A stretch of DNA of 19,209 nt from Chryseobacterium gleum (GCA_945877005.1 CAMCQL010000015.1:1-19209), one strand, 5' to 3'. Positions 7,746 to 15,829 are shown, counted from the stretch's first letter. Notes: generated from the letters alone by a model not told the origin. Numbers and translations: made by a program.

Positions 7746-8516
7746 ATGTTTTTTATTTTATCCAAACTTATCGATTTTCTTTTCTCTCCTTTGAATTGGT
7801 TTTTTTTACTTTTTAGTGTCTCTTTTTTTTTGAAGAATGAACGATTAAAAAAACGGGTTAAGTACATTTCATTTGGGATATTATTATTTTTTTCGATCCC
7901 AGTTTTTTTTCAATTCGCGTTAAATCTCTTTTCGTTTGTTCAGGTTCCTAAAGCTAATAAATCTAAAGTGTATGAAGCCGGTATAGTAATGGGAGGGATG
8001 CTGTCATTCAATGATTCCAATGAACATCTTGTTTTCAATTCTAATTGCAATCGTTTGACTAGTGCTCTGGAATTGTATAAAAAAGGTGTAATCAAAAAAA
8101 TAATTATTTCTGGAGGTTCTGGAAGTGTTGCTTATCCATCTAAAAGAGAAGCATCATTACTGAAAAAGTTCATGGTACGTTATTTGTCTGTTCCTGATTC
8201 AGTTATTTTTATTGAAAACAAATCTGATAACACCTATCAAAATGCTCTTTATACAAAGAAGTTGTTAAAGAAGTTGAACATTGATTCCAAAGACCTAATT
8301 GTTATAACGTCACCTTTGCATCAAGCCAGGTCCTATTTATGTTTCAAGAAAGTAGGGATTCACGTTGTTAATTATACCTTTAAAGTTGAACAAAAACAAA
8401 AAAAATGGATGCCCTCTCAGTCAATTATACCAAATGAAGAAACTTTAATGAATTGGGTTGCTTTCTTACATGAATTAATCGGGCTGTTGGTTTATAAATT
8501 GGTTGGATATGCCTGA
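7746..8516 (+). CDS. ElyC/SanA/YdcF-family (DUF218) inner membrane protein
   Basis: This 256-residue protein has two N-terminal membrane segments (about 5-29 and 38-62) followed by a DUF218 domain: AGIVMGGM (78-85), a core IIISGGSGS (119-127), Glu135 in the following helix, the SDNTYQNA stretch (160-167) and VITSPLHQARS (186-196). The layout resembles E. coli ElyC, a membrane protein linked to peptidoglycan and envelope integrity; the biochemical activity of the family is not settled. It precedes the acyltransferase cassette by 106 bp in the same direction, so a shared envelope role is possible, though that gap has its own promoter-like element. The stop codon lies in a perfect 12-bp palindrome (8514-8525) of unknown meaning. 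Confidence 0.85.
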   Translation: MFFILSKLIDFLFSPLNWFFLLFSVSFFLKNERLKKRVKYISFGILLFFSIPVFFQFALNLFSFVQVPKANKSKVYEAGIVMGGMLSFNDSNEHLVFNSNCNRLTSALELYKKGVIKKIIISGGSGSVAYPSKREASLLKKFMVRYLSVPDSVIFIENKSDNTYQNALYTKKLLKKLNIDSKDLIVITSPLHQARSYLCFKKVGIHVVNYTFKVEQKQKKWMPSQSIIPNEETLMNWVAFLHELIGLLVYKLVGYA

Positions 8517-8557
8517 TAATTATCAAAAGCATCCATGCATTGAAAAGCACTTTTTTA

Positions 8558-8595
8558 CTCAATAAATTATATTTCTTAATTTTGCTCAATAAATT
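8558..8595 (+). promoter_or_regulatory. Direct repeats bracketing a -7 element before the MBOAT gene
   Basis: CTCAATAAATT occurs twice exactly, at 8558-8568 and 8585-8595, 27 bp apart start to start. Between them, touching the second copy, is TAATTTTG (8577-8584), a TAnnTTTG -7 match that predicts a leader of about 33 nt before ATG 8623. One copy would sit near the -33 region and the other at the start site, as expected for a pair of regulator-binding sites. No regulator is known and the repeats are A/T-rich, so this is tentative. Confidence 0.4.
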
Positions 8596-8622
8596 GCTTG
8601 ATTTTTTATTCCCAATTTAATT

Positions 8623-10032
8623 ATGGTTTTTGCAAGCTTAACTTTTTTGTATATTTTTCTTCCTTTGAATTTAATTCTATATTATTCATGGAAGAATAAA
8701 TTATACAGAAACTTGTTGCTGACTGTAATGAGTTTGATTTTCTATGCTTGGGGAGAACCAATTTGGATTTCATTGTTGATTTTTTCAGCTTTAATTGATT
8801 ATATCAATGGTTTATTAGTTGAAAAGTGGAGGAACACATCTCTTGCAAAAATCCCATTAATTTCAACATTGGTCGTTAATCTTGGATTACTTGCCACTTT
8901 TAAATATGCTTCATTTATTACTCAGAATGTTAATTTGTTATTAGGTACAAATTTTGATGTGCCAAGTTATGCACTTCCGATCGGTATTTCTTTTTATTCA
9001 TTCCAAACGATTTCATACGTGGTTGATGTGTATAAACAAGAGGTTAAGGCTCAAAAATCTTTCTTAAAATTCATGCTGTTTGTAAGTCTTTACCATCAAT
9101 TAGTTGCAGGTCCAATTGTTAGATACGCGCATGTGGCACATGAAATTGACCATCGAATGATTCATAAAAGCGATTTAAGTGCGGGAATTTTGAGATTTTG
9201 TATTGGGTTATTTAAAAAAATATGTATTGCAAATGTTGCTGGTGAATTGGTTCAAAACTATTTAGTTGGTGATCTTTCAAGTTTAAGTGTAGCAGAAGCT
9301 TGGTTTGGTATTTTAATGTTTACGATTCAAATTTATTTCGATTTTTCAGGATACTCTGATATGGCAATAGGTTTAGGGCGAATGGTTGGTTTCCATTACC
9401 ACGAAAATTTTAATTACCCCTATATTTCTAAATCTGCAGGAGATTTTTGGAGAAGATGGCATATCTCTTTAGGTACTTTCTTTAGAGATTATATTTATAT
9501 TCCTTTGGGTGGAAACAAAACTAAGTTATACAGAAATTTATTTGTTGTTTGGTTATTGACCGGTTTGTGGCATGGAGCAAGTTGGAATTTTATTTTTTGG
9601 GGGCTTTTTTGGGGATTATTAATATTTATTGAACGATTATTTTTGAATAAATTATTAAACAAACTACCAACTTTTGTGAGTCATGTTTATTTATTAAGTG
9701 CTGTGATTATAGGTTGGGTATTTTTCTACTTTGTTGAATTAGACAGAATGGGACAGTTTTTTCAAATTCTATTTGGTTTTAGTGATAATTCTTTGGTTTC
9801 CTCTGAATTTAAAAATGTATTTCAAGGTCATATCTATTGGTTAATTCTAGCTTTTACTTTGTGTTTTCCTATTTATCATTGGGTCCATTCAAAAGTTAGA
9901 AGAACAAATTCTGCAATGATTTCGAAAAGTATACCTGTTTTAACGATAGCTTTTAGTCTTACATTGTTGTTTTTATCGACGGCAATGTTAGTTGGGAAAA
10001 CTTTTAATCCTTTTTTATATTTTAGATTTTAA
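8623..10032 (+). CDS. MBOAT-family O-acyltransferase (AlgI-like)
   Basis: This is a multi-spanning inner membrane protein (469 residues, roughly 10 or more hydrophobic segments) of the AlgI/DltB/PatA family, which moves acyl groups, usually acetyl, from the cytoplasm to acceptors on the outside. Visible landmarks are FYAWGEP (40-46), PIGISFYSFQTISYVVDVY (119-137), AGPIVRY (162-168), YFDFSGYSDMAIG (238-250), DFWRRWHISL (274-283, His280) and the active-site GLWHGASWNFIFWG (314-327, His317). The stop and the next start share a base (TAATG), so the DHHW gene is translationally coupled and is the likely periplasmic partner, as AlgJ/AlgX are for AlgI. No alginate or capsule polymerase gene is near, so the acceptor glycan cannot be named. 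Confidence is high for the family and low for the substrate. Confidence 0.93.
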   Translation: MVFASLTFLYIFLPLNLILYYSWKNKLYRNLLLTVMSLIFYAWGEPIWISLLIFSALIDYINGLLVEKWRNTSLAKIPLISTLVVNLGLLATFKYASFITQNVNLLLGTNFDVPSYALPIGISFYSFQTISYVVDVYKQEVKAQKSFLKFMLFVSLYHQLVAGPIVRYAHVAHEIDHRMIHKSDLSAGILRFCIGLFKKICIANVAGELVQNYLVGDLSSLSVAEAWFGILMFTIQIYFDFSGYSDMAIGLGRMVGFHYHENFNYPYISKSAGDFWRRWHISLGTFFRDYIYIPLGGNKTKLYRNLFVVWLLTGLWHGASWNFIFWGLFWGLLIFIERLFLNKLLNKLPTFVSHVYLLSAVIIGWVFFYFVELDRMGQFFQILFGFSDNSLVSSEFKNVFQGHIYWLILAFTLCFPIYHWVHSKVRRTNSAMISKSIPVLTIAFSLTLLFLSTAMLVGKTFNPFLYFRF

Positions 10033-11411
10033 TGGAGCAAAGGGAGGTAAATAAGCAAGAGAGTGGTGTGTGGCAAATGGCCATTTTTTGTGCTGCGTTG
10101 ACTTTTCTAGGTGTTTTGTACCTTATTTTACCTTCAGATAAAGTGAGCATTGAAGAGAAAAGAAGACTCGCTCCATTTCCTGAATTTACAATGGAAGCTA
10201 TAAAGTCGGGAGATTTTATGGATAGTTTAGATAGTTATTCCGCTGATCATTTTCCATTTCGAAAAATGTTTATGGGCATTTCACTCTTTTTAAAGTCTAC
10301 AAAAGGAATTGAAAATGAAAAAGAAACTTTTTATACCGATGTAGAGGCAATTGATCAATTGAAATCTGAAGAGAAACAGGAACAGGTGTCTAAAATTCAA
10401 AAAATAGAGGGGGATTCAAAAAATAGTAAAGGAATGGTGGTAATCAATGGACAAGCTTTTCAATTATTTACCAATGACCATCCTCAAAATAATAAGTTCG
10501 CAACGATTATTAATTCTTACCAACAATTATTTAAAGACACGGTCAATGTATTTAACTTAATCGTACCAACACCTACTGACTTCATTTTAAGCAATGATTA
10601 CCAAGAGTATATCGGTATAGAAAAAGAGAACATTGAAACAACAGAGAGTAAGTTATCATCAGATGTAAAGAAAGTAAATGTTTATGCAGAGTTATTAAAA
10701 CATAAAGACGAATATATTTTTTATAGAACAGATCACCATTGGACGGCCTTGGGTGCCTATTATGGGTATGTTGCTTTTTGTCAATCAAAAGGAATTGCTC
10801 CTATTAAGCTTTCTGAAATGGAAAAAACACATTTGAACGAAAAGTTTTTAGGTACCCATTATTTGAAAACTAAAGACTTTAGATTGGCTTCAAATCCTGA
10901 TCGAATAGACTATTGGATACCACCTGTTGAATCAAAAGCAATCAGGTTTAAAGACGGTGAATCAGAAAAAGTATCCGTATTCAAAAAAGAGGGAATCGAA
11001 ATTAACCCATATTTAGTCTTTTTAGGGGGGGATGAGCCGATCATTCAATTGAAATCAAAAGAAATAAAGAACAATAAAACAATTTTGATCGTAAAAAATT
11101 CTTACGGTAATCCTTTTTCTCCTTATTTTACCGCAAATTATGAAAATGTAATTGTTATGGATTATAGGTATACGGATCGAAGTGTTAAAGACATTGTGAA
11201 AGAATACAATATTTCAGACATTGTAATTGTAAATGGAATTTTTTCAGCGAATACTACTTCTCATCTTAATCGATTACAAGCCATTTTAAGTTTAGAGAAT
11301 ACTGCTGAAAATAATACATTTGTAAAACGAAAAAAAGTTTTCAAAAAGAAAGACAATGAGAAGGATAAAACTCAAGAGCCTTTATTGATTGATACAAATA
11401 ATGTAAATTGA
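10032..11411 (+). CDS. Membrane-anchored DHHW-family (AlgX/AlgJ-like) protein
   Basis: This 459-residue protein has one N-terminal transmembrane segment (about 14-33) and a periplasmic domain. FYRTDHHWTALGAYYGY (230-246) is the DHHW signature, equivalent to the Asp-x-His of AlgJ/AlgX acetyltransferases (Asp234, His236). ILIVKNSYGNPFSPYF (351-366) offers the candidate nucleophile Ser357. A charged, poorly conserved stretch (about 105-133) sits before the catalytic core, and the C-terminus is lysine-rich. Partners of this type take the acyl group delivered by an MBOAT protein and pass it to a polysaccharide. The gene overlaps the MBOAT gene by one base and is followed 11 bp later by the SGNH-LysM gene, so all three are probably one unit. 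Alternatively it could be an esterase of the same fold. Confidence 0.85.
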   Translation: MEQREVNKQESGVWQMAIFCAALTFLGVLYLILPSDKVSIEEKRRLAPFPEFTMEAIKSGDFMDSLDSYSADHFPFRKMFMGISLFLKSTKGIENEKETFYTDVEAIDQLKSEEKQEQVSKIQKIEGDSKNSKGMVVINGQAFQLFTNDHPQNNKFATIINSYQQLFKDTVNVFNLIVPTPTDFILSNDYQEYIGIEKENIETTESKLSSDVKKVNVYAELLKHKDEYIFYRTDHHWTALGAYYGYVAFCQSKGIAPIKLSEMEKTHLNEKFLGTHYLKTKDFRLASNPDRIDYWIPPVESKAIRFKDGESEKVSVFKKEGIEINPYLVFLGGDEPIIQLKSKEIKNNKTILIVKNSYGNPFSPYFTANYENVIVMDYRYTDRSVKDIVKEYNISDIVIVNGIFSANTTSHLNRLQAILSLENTAENNTFVKRKKVFKKKDNEKDKTQEPLLIDTNNVN

Positions 11412-11422
11412 AATTTATTAAA

Positions 11423-13423
11423 ATGAAAAATTATATAACTACTTTTCTAACTGTAATTTCTTCGTGTTTGACAGTTTTTTCACAAGAGGTGATAGGAGTC
11501 GATTCACTTAAATTCCCATGGTACAGACCATCTATAAATAAAATTCAGTTTTATAGTTCAAATGCATTGAAAGATTTTTCAAATGCGATAAAAGAAATTG
11601 ATAAAGAACAAGTAACGATATTGCATATGGGTGATTCTCATATTCAGTCTGAAATTCCAACTGGTCAAGCTCGACAATTATTGCAAAAGAAATACGGTGA
11701 GGCTGGTAGAGGTTTAATTTTCCCCTACTCAACAGCGAAAACATATTCCTCTATTTATTATACTTCAAAACATGAAGGAGAGTGGACGAGTGCGAAATCG
11801 ATGAAGTTACCACCCTCCCTTTCGTTGGGAGTTATGGGGATGACTGCACGTACGGAAGATTCTACAGCTTCATTTACAATCACATTGAATTCAAAAGTAT
11901 CGTCTAATTTTAAGAAAATTAAAATTTATTGTGATAAAACTTCAGATGCTTTTGATATAAAATTGATTACTGATAATAATGAAATACCAGTAAATGTTTA
12001 TTCTGATTCTACTGAATCTACTTTTTTGTTAGTTGATGTTCCATCGATTGCGCAAAAAATCACTTTGAAAATCACTAAAACTGGATCAAACCAAAAGTAC
12101 TTTCAGTTTTACGGTATGGATTTAATAAGTGATAAAAATTCCGGAATTAATTACCATTCATCAGGAGTAGGTGGTGCAAGATTTCGAAGTGTATTGGCGC
12201 TTACTCTTTTTTCTAAACAAATTCAATCAATTAATCCGAATTTAGTGATTCTAGATTTTGGGACCAATGATTTTTTATACGATGACTCAATTAAGGCTTC
12301 TTTAGAGCAGGAAATTAGAGCCGTTGTAGGAAAGGTTCGAGTAGCAACGCCGCTTGCATCTATTATTTTATGTAGTGCTCAAGACTTGTATTACAAACAA
12401 AAAAACATAAAATCGACTGAGAAATTCTCTAAATTAATAAGTAAAGTATCTAAAGACTTAGAATGTGGTTTTTGGGATTGGTATTGGATCAGTGGTGGAT
12501 CAAACTCTCTTAAAATGTGGTTAAATGAAGGGCTTTCAAGACAAGATTTGATTCATTTAACAAATTCTGGCTATAAAGTCAAGGGGAAATTATTGTACGA
12601 TGCAATTCAAAACTCTATTGATTTATTTGAAAAACCTTCAATTCCGTCACAATTAGTTTTGGATTATTCTCAATTTAAAATGTTTAATTCTGTTGATTTT
12701 TTTGCTTCAAATCCTTTAATTTCAACTACAGAACCTGTTCTTTCTGAAGTAGATAAAAATATAAATATAAGTGATTATAAACAGTCAGAATCAGAATTAG
12801 CGTTACTAACGAAACAGACGGATGTTCAATCTGAAGGTGGCATAAACAATTTCATTAAAACACTTAACAAAGAGACAATAAAAGATAATTCTATGCCTTT
12901 AACAGATGTTTCAGTTACTAAAGAGAGCAAGGACAAATTGGAAGTTCAACAAAAAATAACTAAAGAGGAAAACAGTACTAAAACAGAAGTGCTAACTCTT
13001 TCTAGAGAAGTGATTTCTCAAAAAGAGACAACTTCAGACATTAAAGTTATTACTAAGAAAGTCATTACTGAAAAAGGATTAGTTGAAGAAATAGATACAC
13101 TAATTCCTCAGAAGTCTGAAAGTAAAATAGAAGTTATTAAAGAAGATGAGAAGGAAAAAATTGCAGAAGAAATAAATGCGAAGAGTAAAGTCGAACAACA
13201 AAAAGTCGAACAATCAAAAATCACTCCTGTTCAGGTTGCTAAAGTGGTTGTAAAGAAGAAAACACCAGTTAAGCCAAAGAGCATTGTTTATAAAGTGAAA
13301 AAGGGAGATTGTTTAGGTAAAATTGCGGATCGTCATAATGTTTCGATTTCTCAATTAAAAAGATGGAATAACAGACTTACTGAAAACTTACAAATCGACC
13401 AATTGATCACTATTCAAAAATAA
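11423..13423 (+). CDS. Secreted SGNH/GDSL-type protein with C-terminal LysM domain
   Basis: The 666-residue product has a signal peptide with likely cleavage VFS|QEV near residue 20. The SGNH catalytic blocks follow: HMGDSHIQ (68-75, nucleophile Ser72), GVGGARFRS (248-256), FGTNDF (279-284) and RQDLIHLTNSGY (373-384, Asp375 and His378). A further domain of beta character (about 130-235) lies between the first and second blocks. Residues about 405-615 form a low-complexity linker rich in Lys, Glu, Thr and Ser. A single LysM domain closes the protein (622-666, YKVKKGDCLGKIADRHNVS...), predicting binding to peptidoglycan or another GlcNAc polymer. It should act in the periplasm as an acyl esterase or transferase with the two upstream proteins. 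I chose ATG 11423 over the upstream TTG 11408 because it gives a cleaner signal peptide. Confidence 0.88.
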   Translation: MKNYITTFLTVISSCLTVFSQEVIGVDSLKFPWYRPSINKIQFYSSNALKDFSNAIKEIDKEQVTILHMGDSHIQSEIPTGQARQLLQKKYGEAGRGLIFPYSTAKTYSSIYYTSKHEGEWTSAKSMKLPPSLSLGVMGMTARTEDSTASFTITLNSKVSSNFKKIKIYCDKTSDAFDIKLITDNNEIPVNVYSDSTESTFLLVDVPSIAQKITLKITKTGSNQKYFQFYGMDLISDKNSGINYHSSGVGGARFRSVLALTLFSKQIQSINPNLVILDFGTNDFLYDDSIKASLEQEIRAVVGKVRVATPLASIILCSAQDLYYKQKNIKSTEKFSKLISKVSKDLECGFWDWYWISGGSNSLKMWLNEGLSRQDLIHLTNSGYKVKGKLLYDAIQNSIDLFEKPSIPSQLVLDYSQFKMFNSVDFFASNPLISTTEPVLSEVDKNINISDYKQSESELALLTKQTDVQSEGGINNFIKTLNKETIKDNSMPLTDVSVTKESKDKLEVQQKITKEENSTKTEVLTLSREVISQKETTSDIKVITKKVITEKGLVEEIDTLIPQKSESKIEVIKEDEKEKIAEEINAKSKVEQQKVEQSKITPVQVAKVVVKKKTPVKPKSIVYKVKKGDCLGKIADRHNVSISQLKRWNNRLTENLQIDQLITIQK

Positions 13424-13558
13424 AGACTGTTGCAAAAGTTATAAATCGAGACGGATTAAAAATTTAATACCGGTTCCGATAACTATCGGAATTACTTTTG
13501 TAAATGAGGATGTTAAATTTTTGATTCAACGATGAGTTAGGGGTTTTGCAACGGTCTT
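13423..13558. repeat. 136-bp imperfect palindrome, MITE-like or IS remnant
   Basis: The ends are 15-bp inverted repeats with one G/T difference: AAGACTGTTGCAAAA at 13423-13437 and TTTTGCAACGGTCTT at 13544-13558. Two further paired blocks lie inside: ATTAAAAATTTAA (13455-13467) with TTAAATTTTTGAT (13513-13525), and TTCCGATA (13474-13481) with TATCGGAA (13484-13491) at the tip. The element is flanked by AAATA on both sides (13418-13422 and 13559-13563), a possible 5-bp target duplication, and its first base is the last base of the LysM gene's stop codon. The CTGTTGCAAA core recalls IS6/IS26-type ends, but there is no transposase. It could also fold as one long RNA hairpin acting as terminator for the gene before it. 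The rest of the gap to 13623 shows nothing recognisable. Confidence 0.65.
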
Positions 13559-13623
13559 AAATAGTGCGTCTTTTGAACTTTGTAATTACTTCGTGAATTG
13601 TATTTTTCGTAGTAGTCTATTTT

Positions 13624-15024
13624 TTAATCAAATAGTTTGCCTGGATTTAAAATACCTTTTGGATCAAATACATTTTTTATTTGTTTCATTAAATTGAGTT
13701 GTATTTTTGAAAAAGCGATTGGCATATATTTTTTTTGAACAAATCCAATCCCATGTTCTCCAGAAATAGTTCCTCCTAGCTTGACAACAACTTCAAATAG
13801 TTCGCCTATTGCTTTTGTGAGTTCGGTATTCCAAAATTCATCTGACAAATCGCCTTTAATGATGTTTACATGTAAATTCCCATCACCTGCATGACCGTAA
13901 CAAACGGATTGAAATCCATAGTGTTTTCCTATTCTTTTCACCGCTTGTAATAACTTGGGAAGTTCAAATCTAGGTACTACTGTATCTTCCTCTTTATAGA
14001 TAGAATGTGATTTAACAGCTTCTCCTACTTTTCTTCTAAGTTTCCAAAGTTGATCTTTTTGGGCTTCACTTTCAGCAAATAAAATTTCATCCGTTTCAAA
14101 TTTGGCTAAAACTTCGTTAATTGCTTCACATTCTTTAAAGAGTGTTTCAGTGTCGAATCCATCAACTTCTATTAACAAATGTGCTTGGTGATTCTCTTTG
14201 ATTTCTAAGGTGTATTCACTTACGTATTTTTGCGTCCAGAGAATGGCATCTCTTTCCATAAATTCTAATCCGCTAGGTGTAATTCCGGCTCTGAAAATTG
14301 CTGCAACTGCTTCACATGCTTTTTCTGCATCGAAGAAAGGAACTAACATTAATAAATTTTCTGTTGGATGCGGAATTAAACGAAGCACAATTTTTGTTAC
14401 AATTCCTAATGTGCCTTCACTACCAACGATAAGTTGTGTTAAATTATATCCAGTAGCATTTTTAAGTACGTTCGCACCTGTCCAAATGATGTCTCCAGAG
14501 GGAAGAACAACTTCTAGGTTTAAAACATAATCTTTTGTAACGCCGTATTTTACTGCTTTTGGTCCACCAGAATTTTCTGATATATTCCCTCCAATAAAAC
14601 AACTTCCTTTACTTGCCGGGTCTGGAGGATAAAAAAGTCCAACTTCTTTTACAGCTTCTTGTAATACTTGAGTGATGACTCCTGGTTCTACGGTTACTTG
14701 ATGATTTTTCTCATCTATTTCAATGATATTGTTGAATTTTTCCATAGAAACGACAACCCCACCAAATACGGGTAATGCCCCGCCACTTAATCCCGTGCGT
14801 GCTCCAGCAGGTGTAACAGGAAAGTTATTGCTATTGCAATAACTCATGATTGAAGAAACCTCTTCTGGAGTTTGAGGTTTTAATACAATTGCAGGAAGAA
14901 AAAATAAGTCTTCTGTTTGATCTTTCCCATATTCATTTCTCGTTACTTCATCTAGGATACATCTCTCTCCTAATAGATGCTGAAAAAAAATAATAGCGGG
15001 GTTATCAATGGACTTAAATTTCAT
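13624..15024 (-). CDS. FAD-linked oxidase of the GlcD / D-lactate dehydrogenase type
   Basis: This 466-residue enzyme of the VAO/PCMH flavoprotein family oxidises a 2-hydroxy acid. The N-terminal FAD-binding domain shows TPAGARTGLSGGA (71-83), PPDPASKGSCFIGGNISEN (133-151), NATGYNLTQLIVGSEGTLGI (189-208) and LRLIPHP (214-220). The C-terminal oxidase domain has YGHAGDGNLHVNI (376-388) and GGTISGEHGIGFVQKKYM (417-434), ending with FDPKGILNPGKLFD. It matches GlcD or D-lactate/D-2-hydroxyglutarate dehydrogenases in length and motifs, and lacks the C-terminal Cys-rich iron-sulfur domain of the larger fusions. The substrate cannot be decided from sequence alone. It stands alone between the palindromic element and a divergent promoter region. 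Confidence 0.93.
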   Translation of the reverse strand: MKFKSIDNPAIIFFQHLLGERCILDEVTRNEYGKDQTEDLFFLPAIVLKPQTPEEVSSIMSYCNSNNFPVTPAGARTGLSGGALPVFGGVVVSMEKFNNIIEIDEKNHQVTVEPGVITQVLQEAVKEVGLFYPPDPASKGSCFIGGNISENSGGPKAVKYGVTKDYVLNLEVVLPSGDIIWTGANVLKNATGYNLTQLIVGSEGTLGIVTKIVLRLIPHPTENLLMLVPFFDAEKACEAVAAIFRAGITPSGLEFMERDAILWTQKYVSEYTLEIKENHQAHLLIEVDGFDTETLFKECEAINEVLAKFETDEILFAESEAQKDQLWKLRRKVGEAVKSHSIYKEEDTVVPRFELPKLLQAVKRIGKHYGFQSVCYGHAGDGNLHVNIIKGDLSDEFWNTELTKAIGELFEVVVKLGGTISGEHGIGFVQKKYMPIAFSKIQLNLMKQIKNVFDPKGILNPGKLFD

Positions 15025-15066
15025 AAAATCTTCAATTTATAAAGTAGGTAGTACTTATTTTTTGAA

Positions 15067-15074
15067 CAAAAATA
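15067..15074 (-). promoter_or_regulatory. -7 element (TATTTTTG) upstream of the FAD oxidase gene
   Basis: Minus-strand TATTTTTG matches TAnnTTTG and lies 42 bp before the ATG at 15024. The divergent gap of 160 bp to the DUF4494 gene holds this element and a matching one on the other strand. No convincing -33 box is seen. Confidence 0.45.
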
Positions 15075-15126
15075 CAAATAGGAGTGAATGATTGGAAATA
15101 TTTTAAATAACAAAGCGCTTATTTTC

Positions 15127-15134
15127 TATTTTTG
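15127..15134 (+). promoter_or_regulatory. -7 element (TATTTTTG) for the DUF4494-pdxH operon
   Basis: TATTTTTG fits TAnnTTTG and predicts a leader of about 45 nt. The leader begins with a small inverted repeat, ATGCAA (15140-15145) and TTGCAT (15154-15159) around an 8-nt loop, which could be a short operator or hairpin, or chance in A/T-rich DNA. Confidence 0.45.
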
Positions 15135-15184
15135 TAATAATGCAAAAGTTTAATTGCATATTTAATCATTAAATAAGTTATATT

Positions 15185-15814
15185 ATGAATAATTGGTTTA
15201 CTGTCAAAGTAAAATATACAAAACAACTTGAAAATGGTGCTTTTAAAAGAGTTTCTGAGCCTTATTTATTAGCAGCAATGACGTTCACAGATGCAGAAGC
15301 AAGGATTTATGAAGAGTTAGGTTCAATTATTAGAGGTGAGTTTTCTGTGACAAATATTGCGAGAACAGAATACCATGATATTTTTCATTACGAAGACAGT
15401 GATTTGTGGTTTAAATGTAAAGTAAGCTATGAGAGTCAAGATGCAGATACAGACAAGAAGAAAAAAGTATCTCAAAACTTTTTAGTTTCTGCTTTTACTG
15501 TTAAGGATGCATATGAAAGAATTAATGAAAGTTTATCGACTTTAATGGTTGACTTTCAGGTTCCTTCAATTGTATTGTCTCCAATCGTTGATATTTTCCC
15601 ATTCAATGAGGAATTAGATAGAGAAATAGAACGCAAACCTTTTGTTGAAGATGAATTTTCGACTTCAAATGTTAAAGGGGGAGTTTACTCGGCAGCTGGA
15701 AGTGATTTTGATGAAGATGATTTGGAAGAGGAGGCAGAGGGTGATTTAGTAGAATTAGATGAAACACCTGATTTTGAAGGGGGAATTGAAGAAGAAAATA
15801 GTGAAGAAATATAA
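15185..15814 (+). CDS. DUF4494 family protein with acidic C-terminal tail
   Basis: This 209-residue cytoplasmic protein has no signal peptide or membrane segment. The N-terminal 145 residues match the DUF4494 pattern I know from Bacteroidota: NWFTVKVKYTKQLENG at the start, then VSEPYLLAAMTFTDAEARIYEE (about 23-44), a GEFSVTNIARTEY stretch, DLWFKCKVSYE, and a second repeat-like FLVSAFTVKDAYERINES followed by VDIFPF. The WF...K..Y / A.T..DA..R.. pattern occurs twice, suggesting an internal duplication. Residues after about 150 are dominated by Asp and Glu with no predicted fold. Function is unknown. It heads an operon and is followed 15 bp later by pdxH; many Bacteroidota genomes keep this protein, so a housekeeping role is likely, but none can be named. 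Confidence 0.88.
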   Translation: MNNWFTVKVKYTKQLENGAFKRVSEPYLLAAMTFTDAEARIYEELGSIIRGEFSVTNIARTEYHDIFHYEDSDLWFKCKVSYESQDADTDKKKKVSQNFLVSAFTVKDAYERINESLSTLMVDFQVPSIVLSPIVDIFPFNEELDREIERKPFVEDEFSTSNVKGGVYSAAGSDFDEDDLEEEAEGDLVELDETPDFEGGIEEENSEEI

Positions 15815-15829
15815 TTCTTAAACAAGCTA

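Noticed and set aside
11408..11422. TTG 11408 as the start of the SGNH-LysM gene
   Set aside because: It overlaps the previous stop and adds five residues before a good ATG and signal peptide at 11423; not excluded, only less likely.
13423..13558. Intact IS6/IS26-type insertion sequence
   Set aside because: Only the end sequences are similar; the 136 bp contain no reading frame for a transposase.
14198..14530. 110-codon open frame on the plus strand inside the FAD oxidase gene
   Set aside because: It is antisense to conserved FAD-domain motifs and has no recognisable protein pattern or upstream signals.
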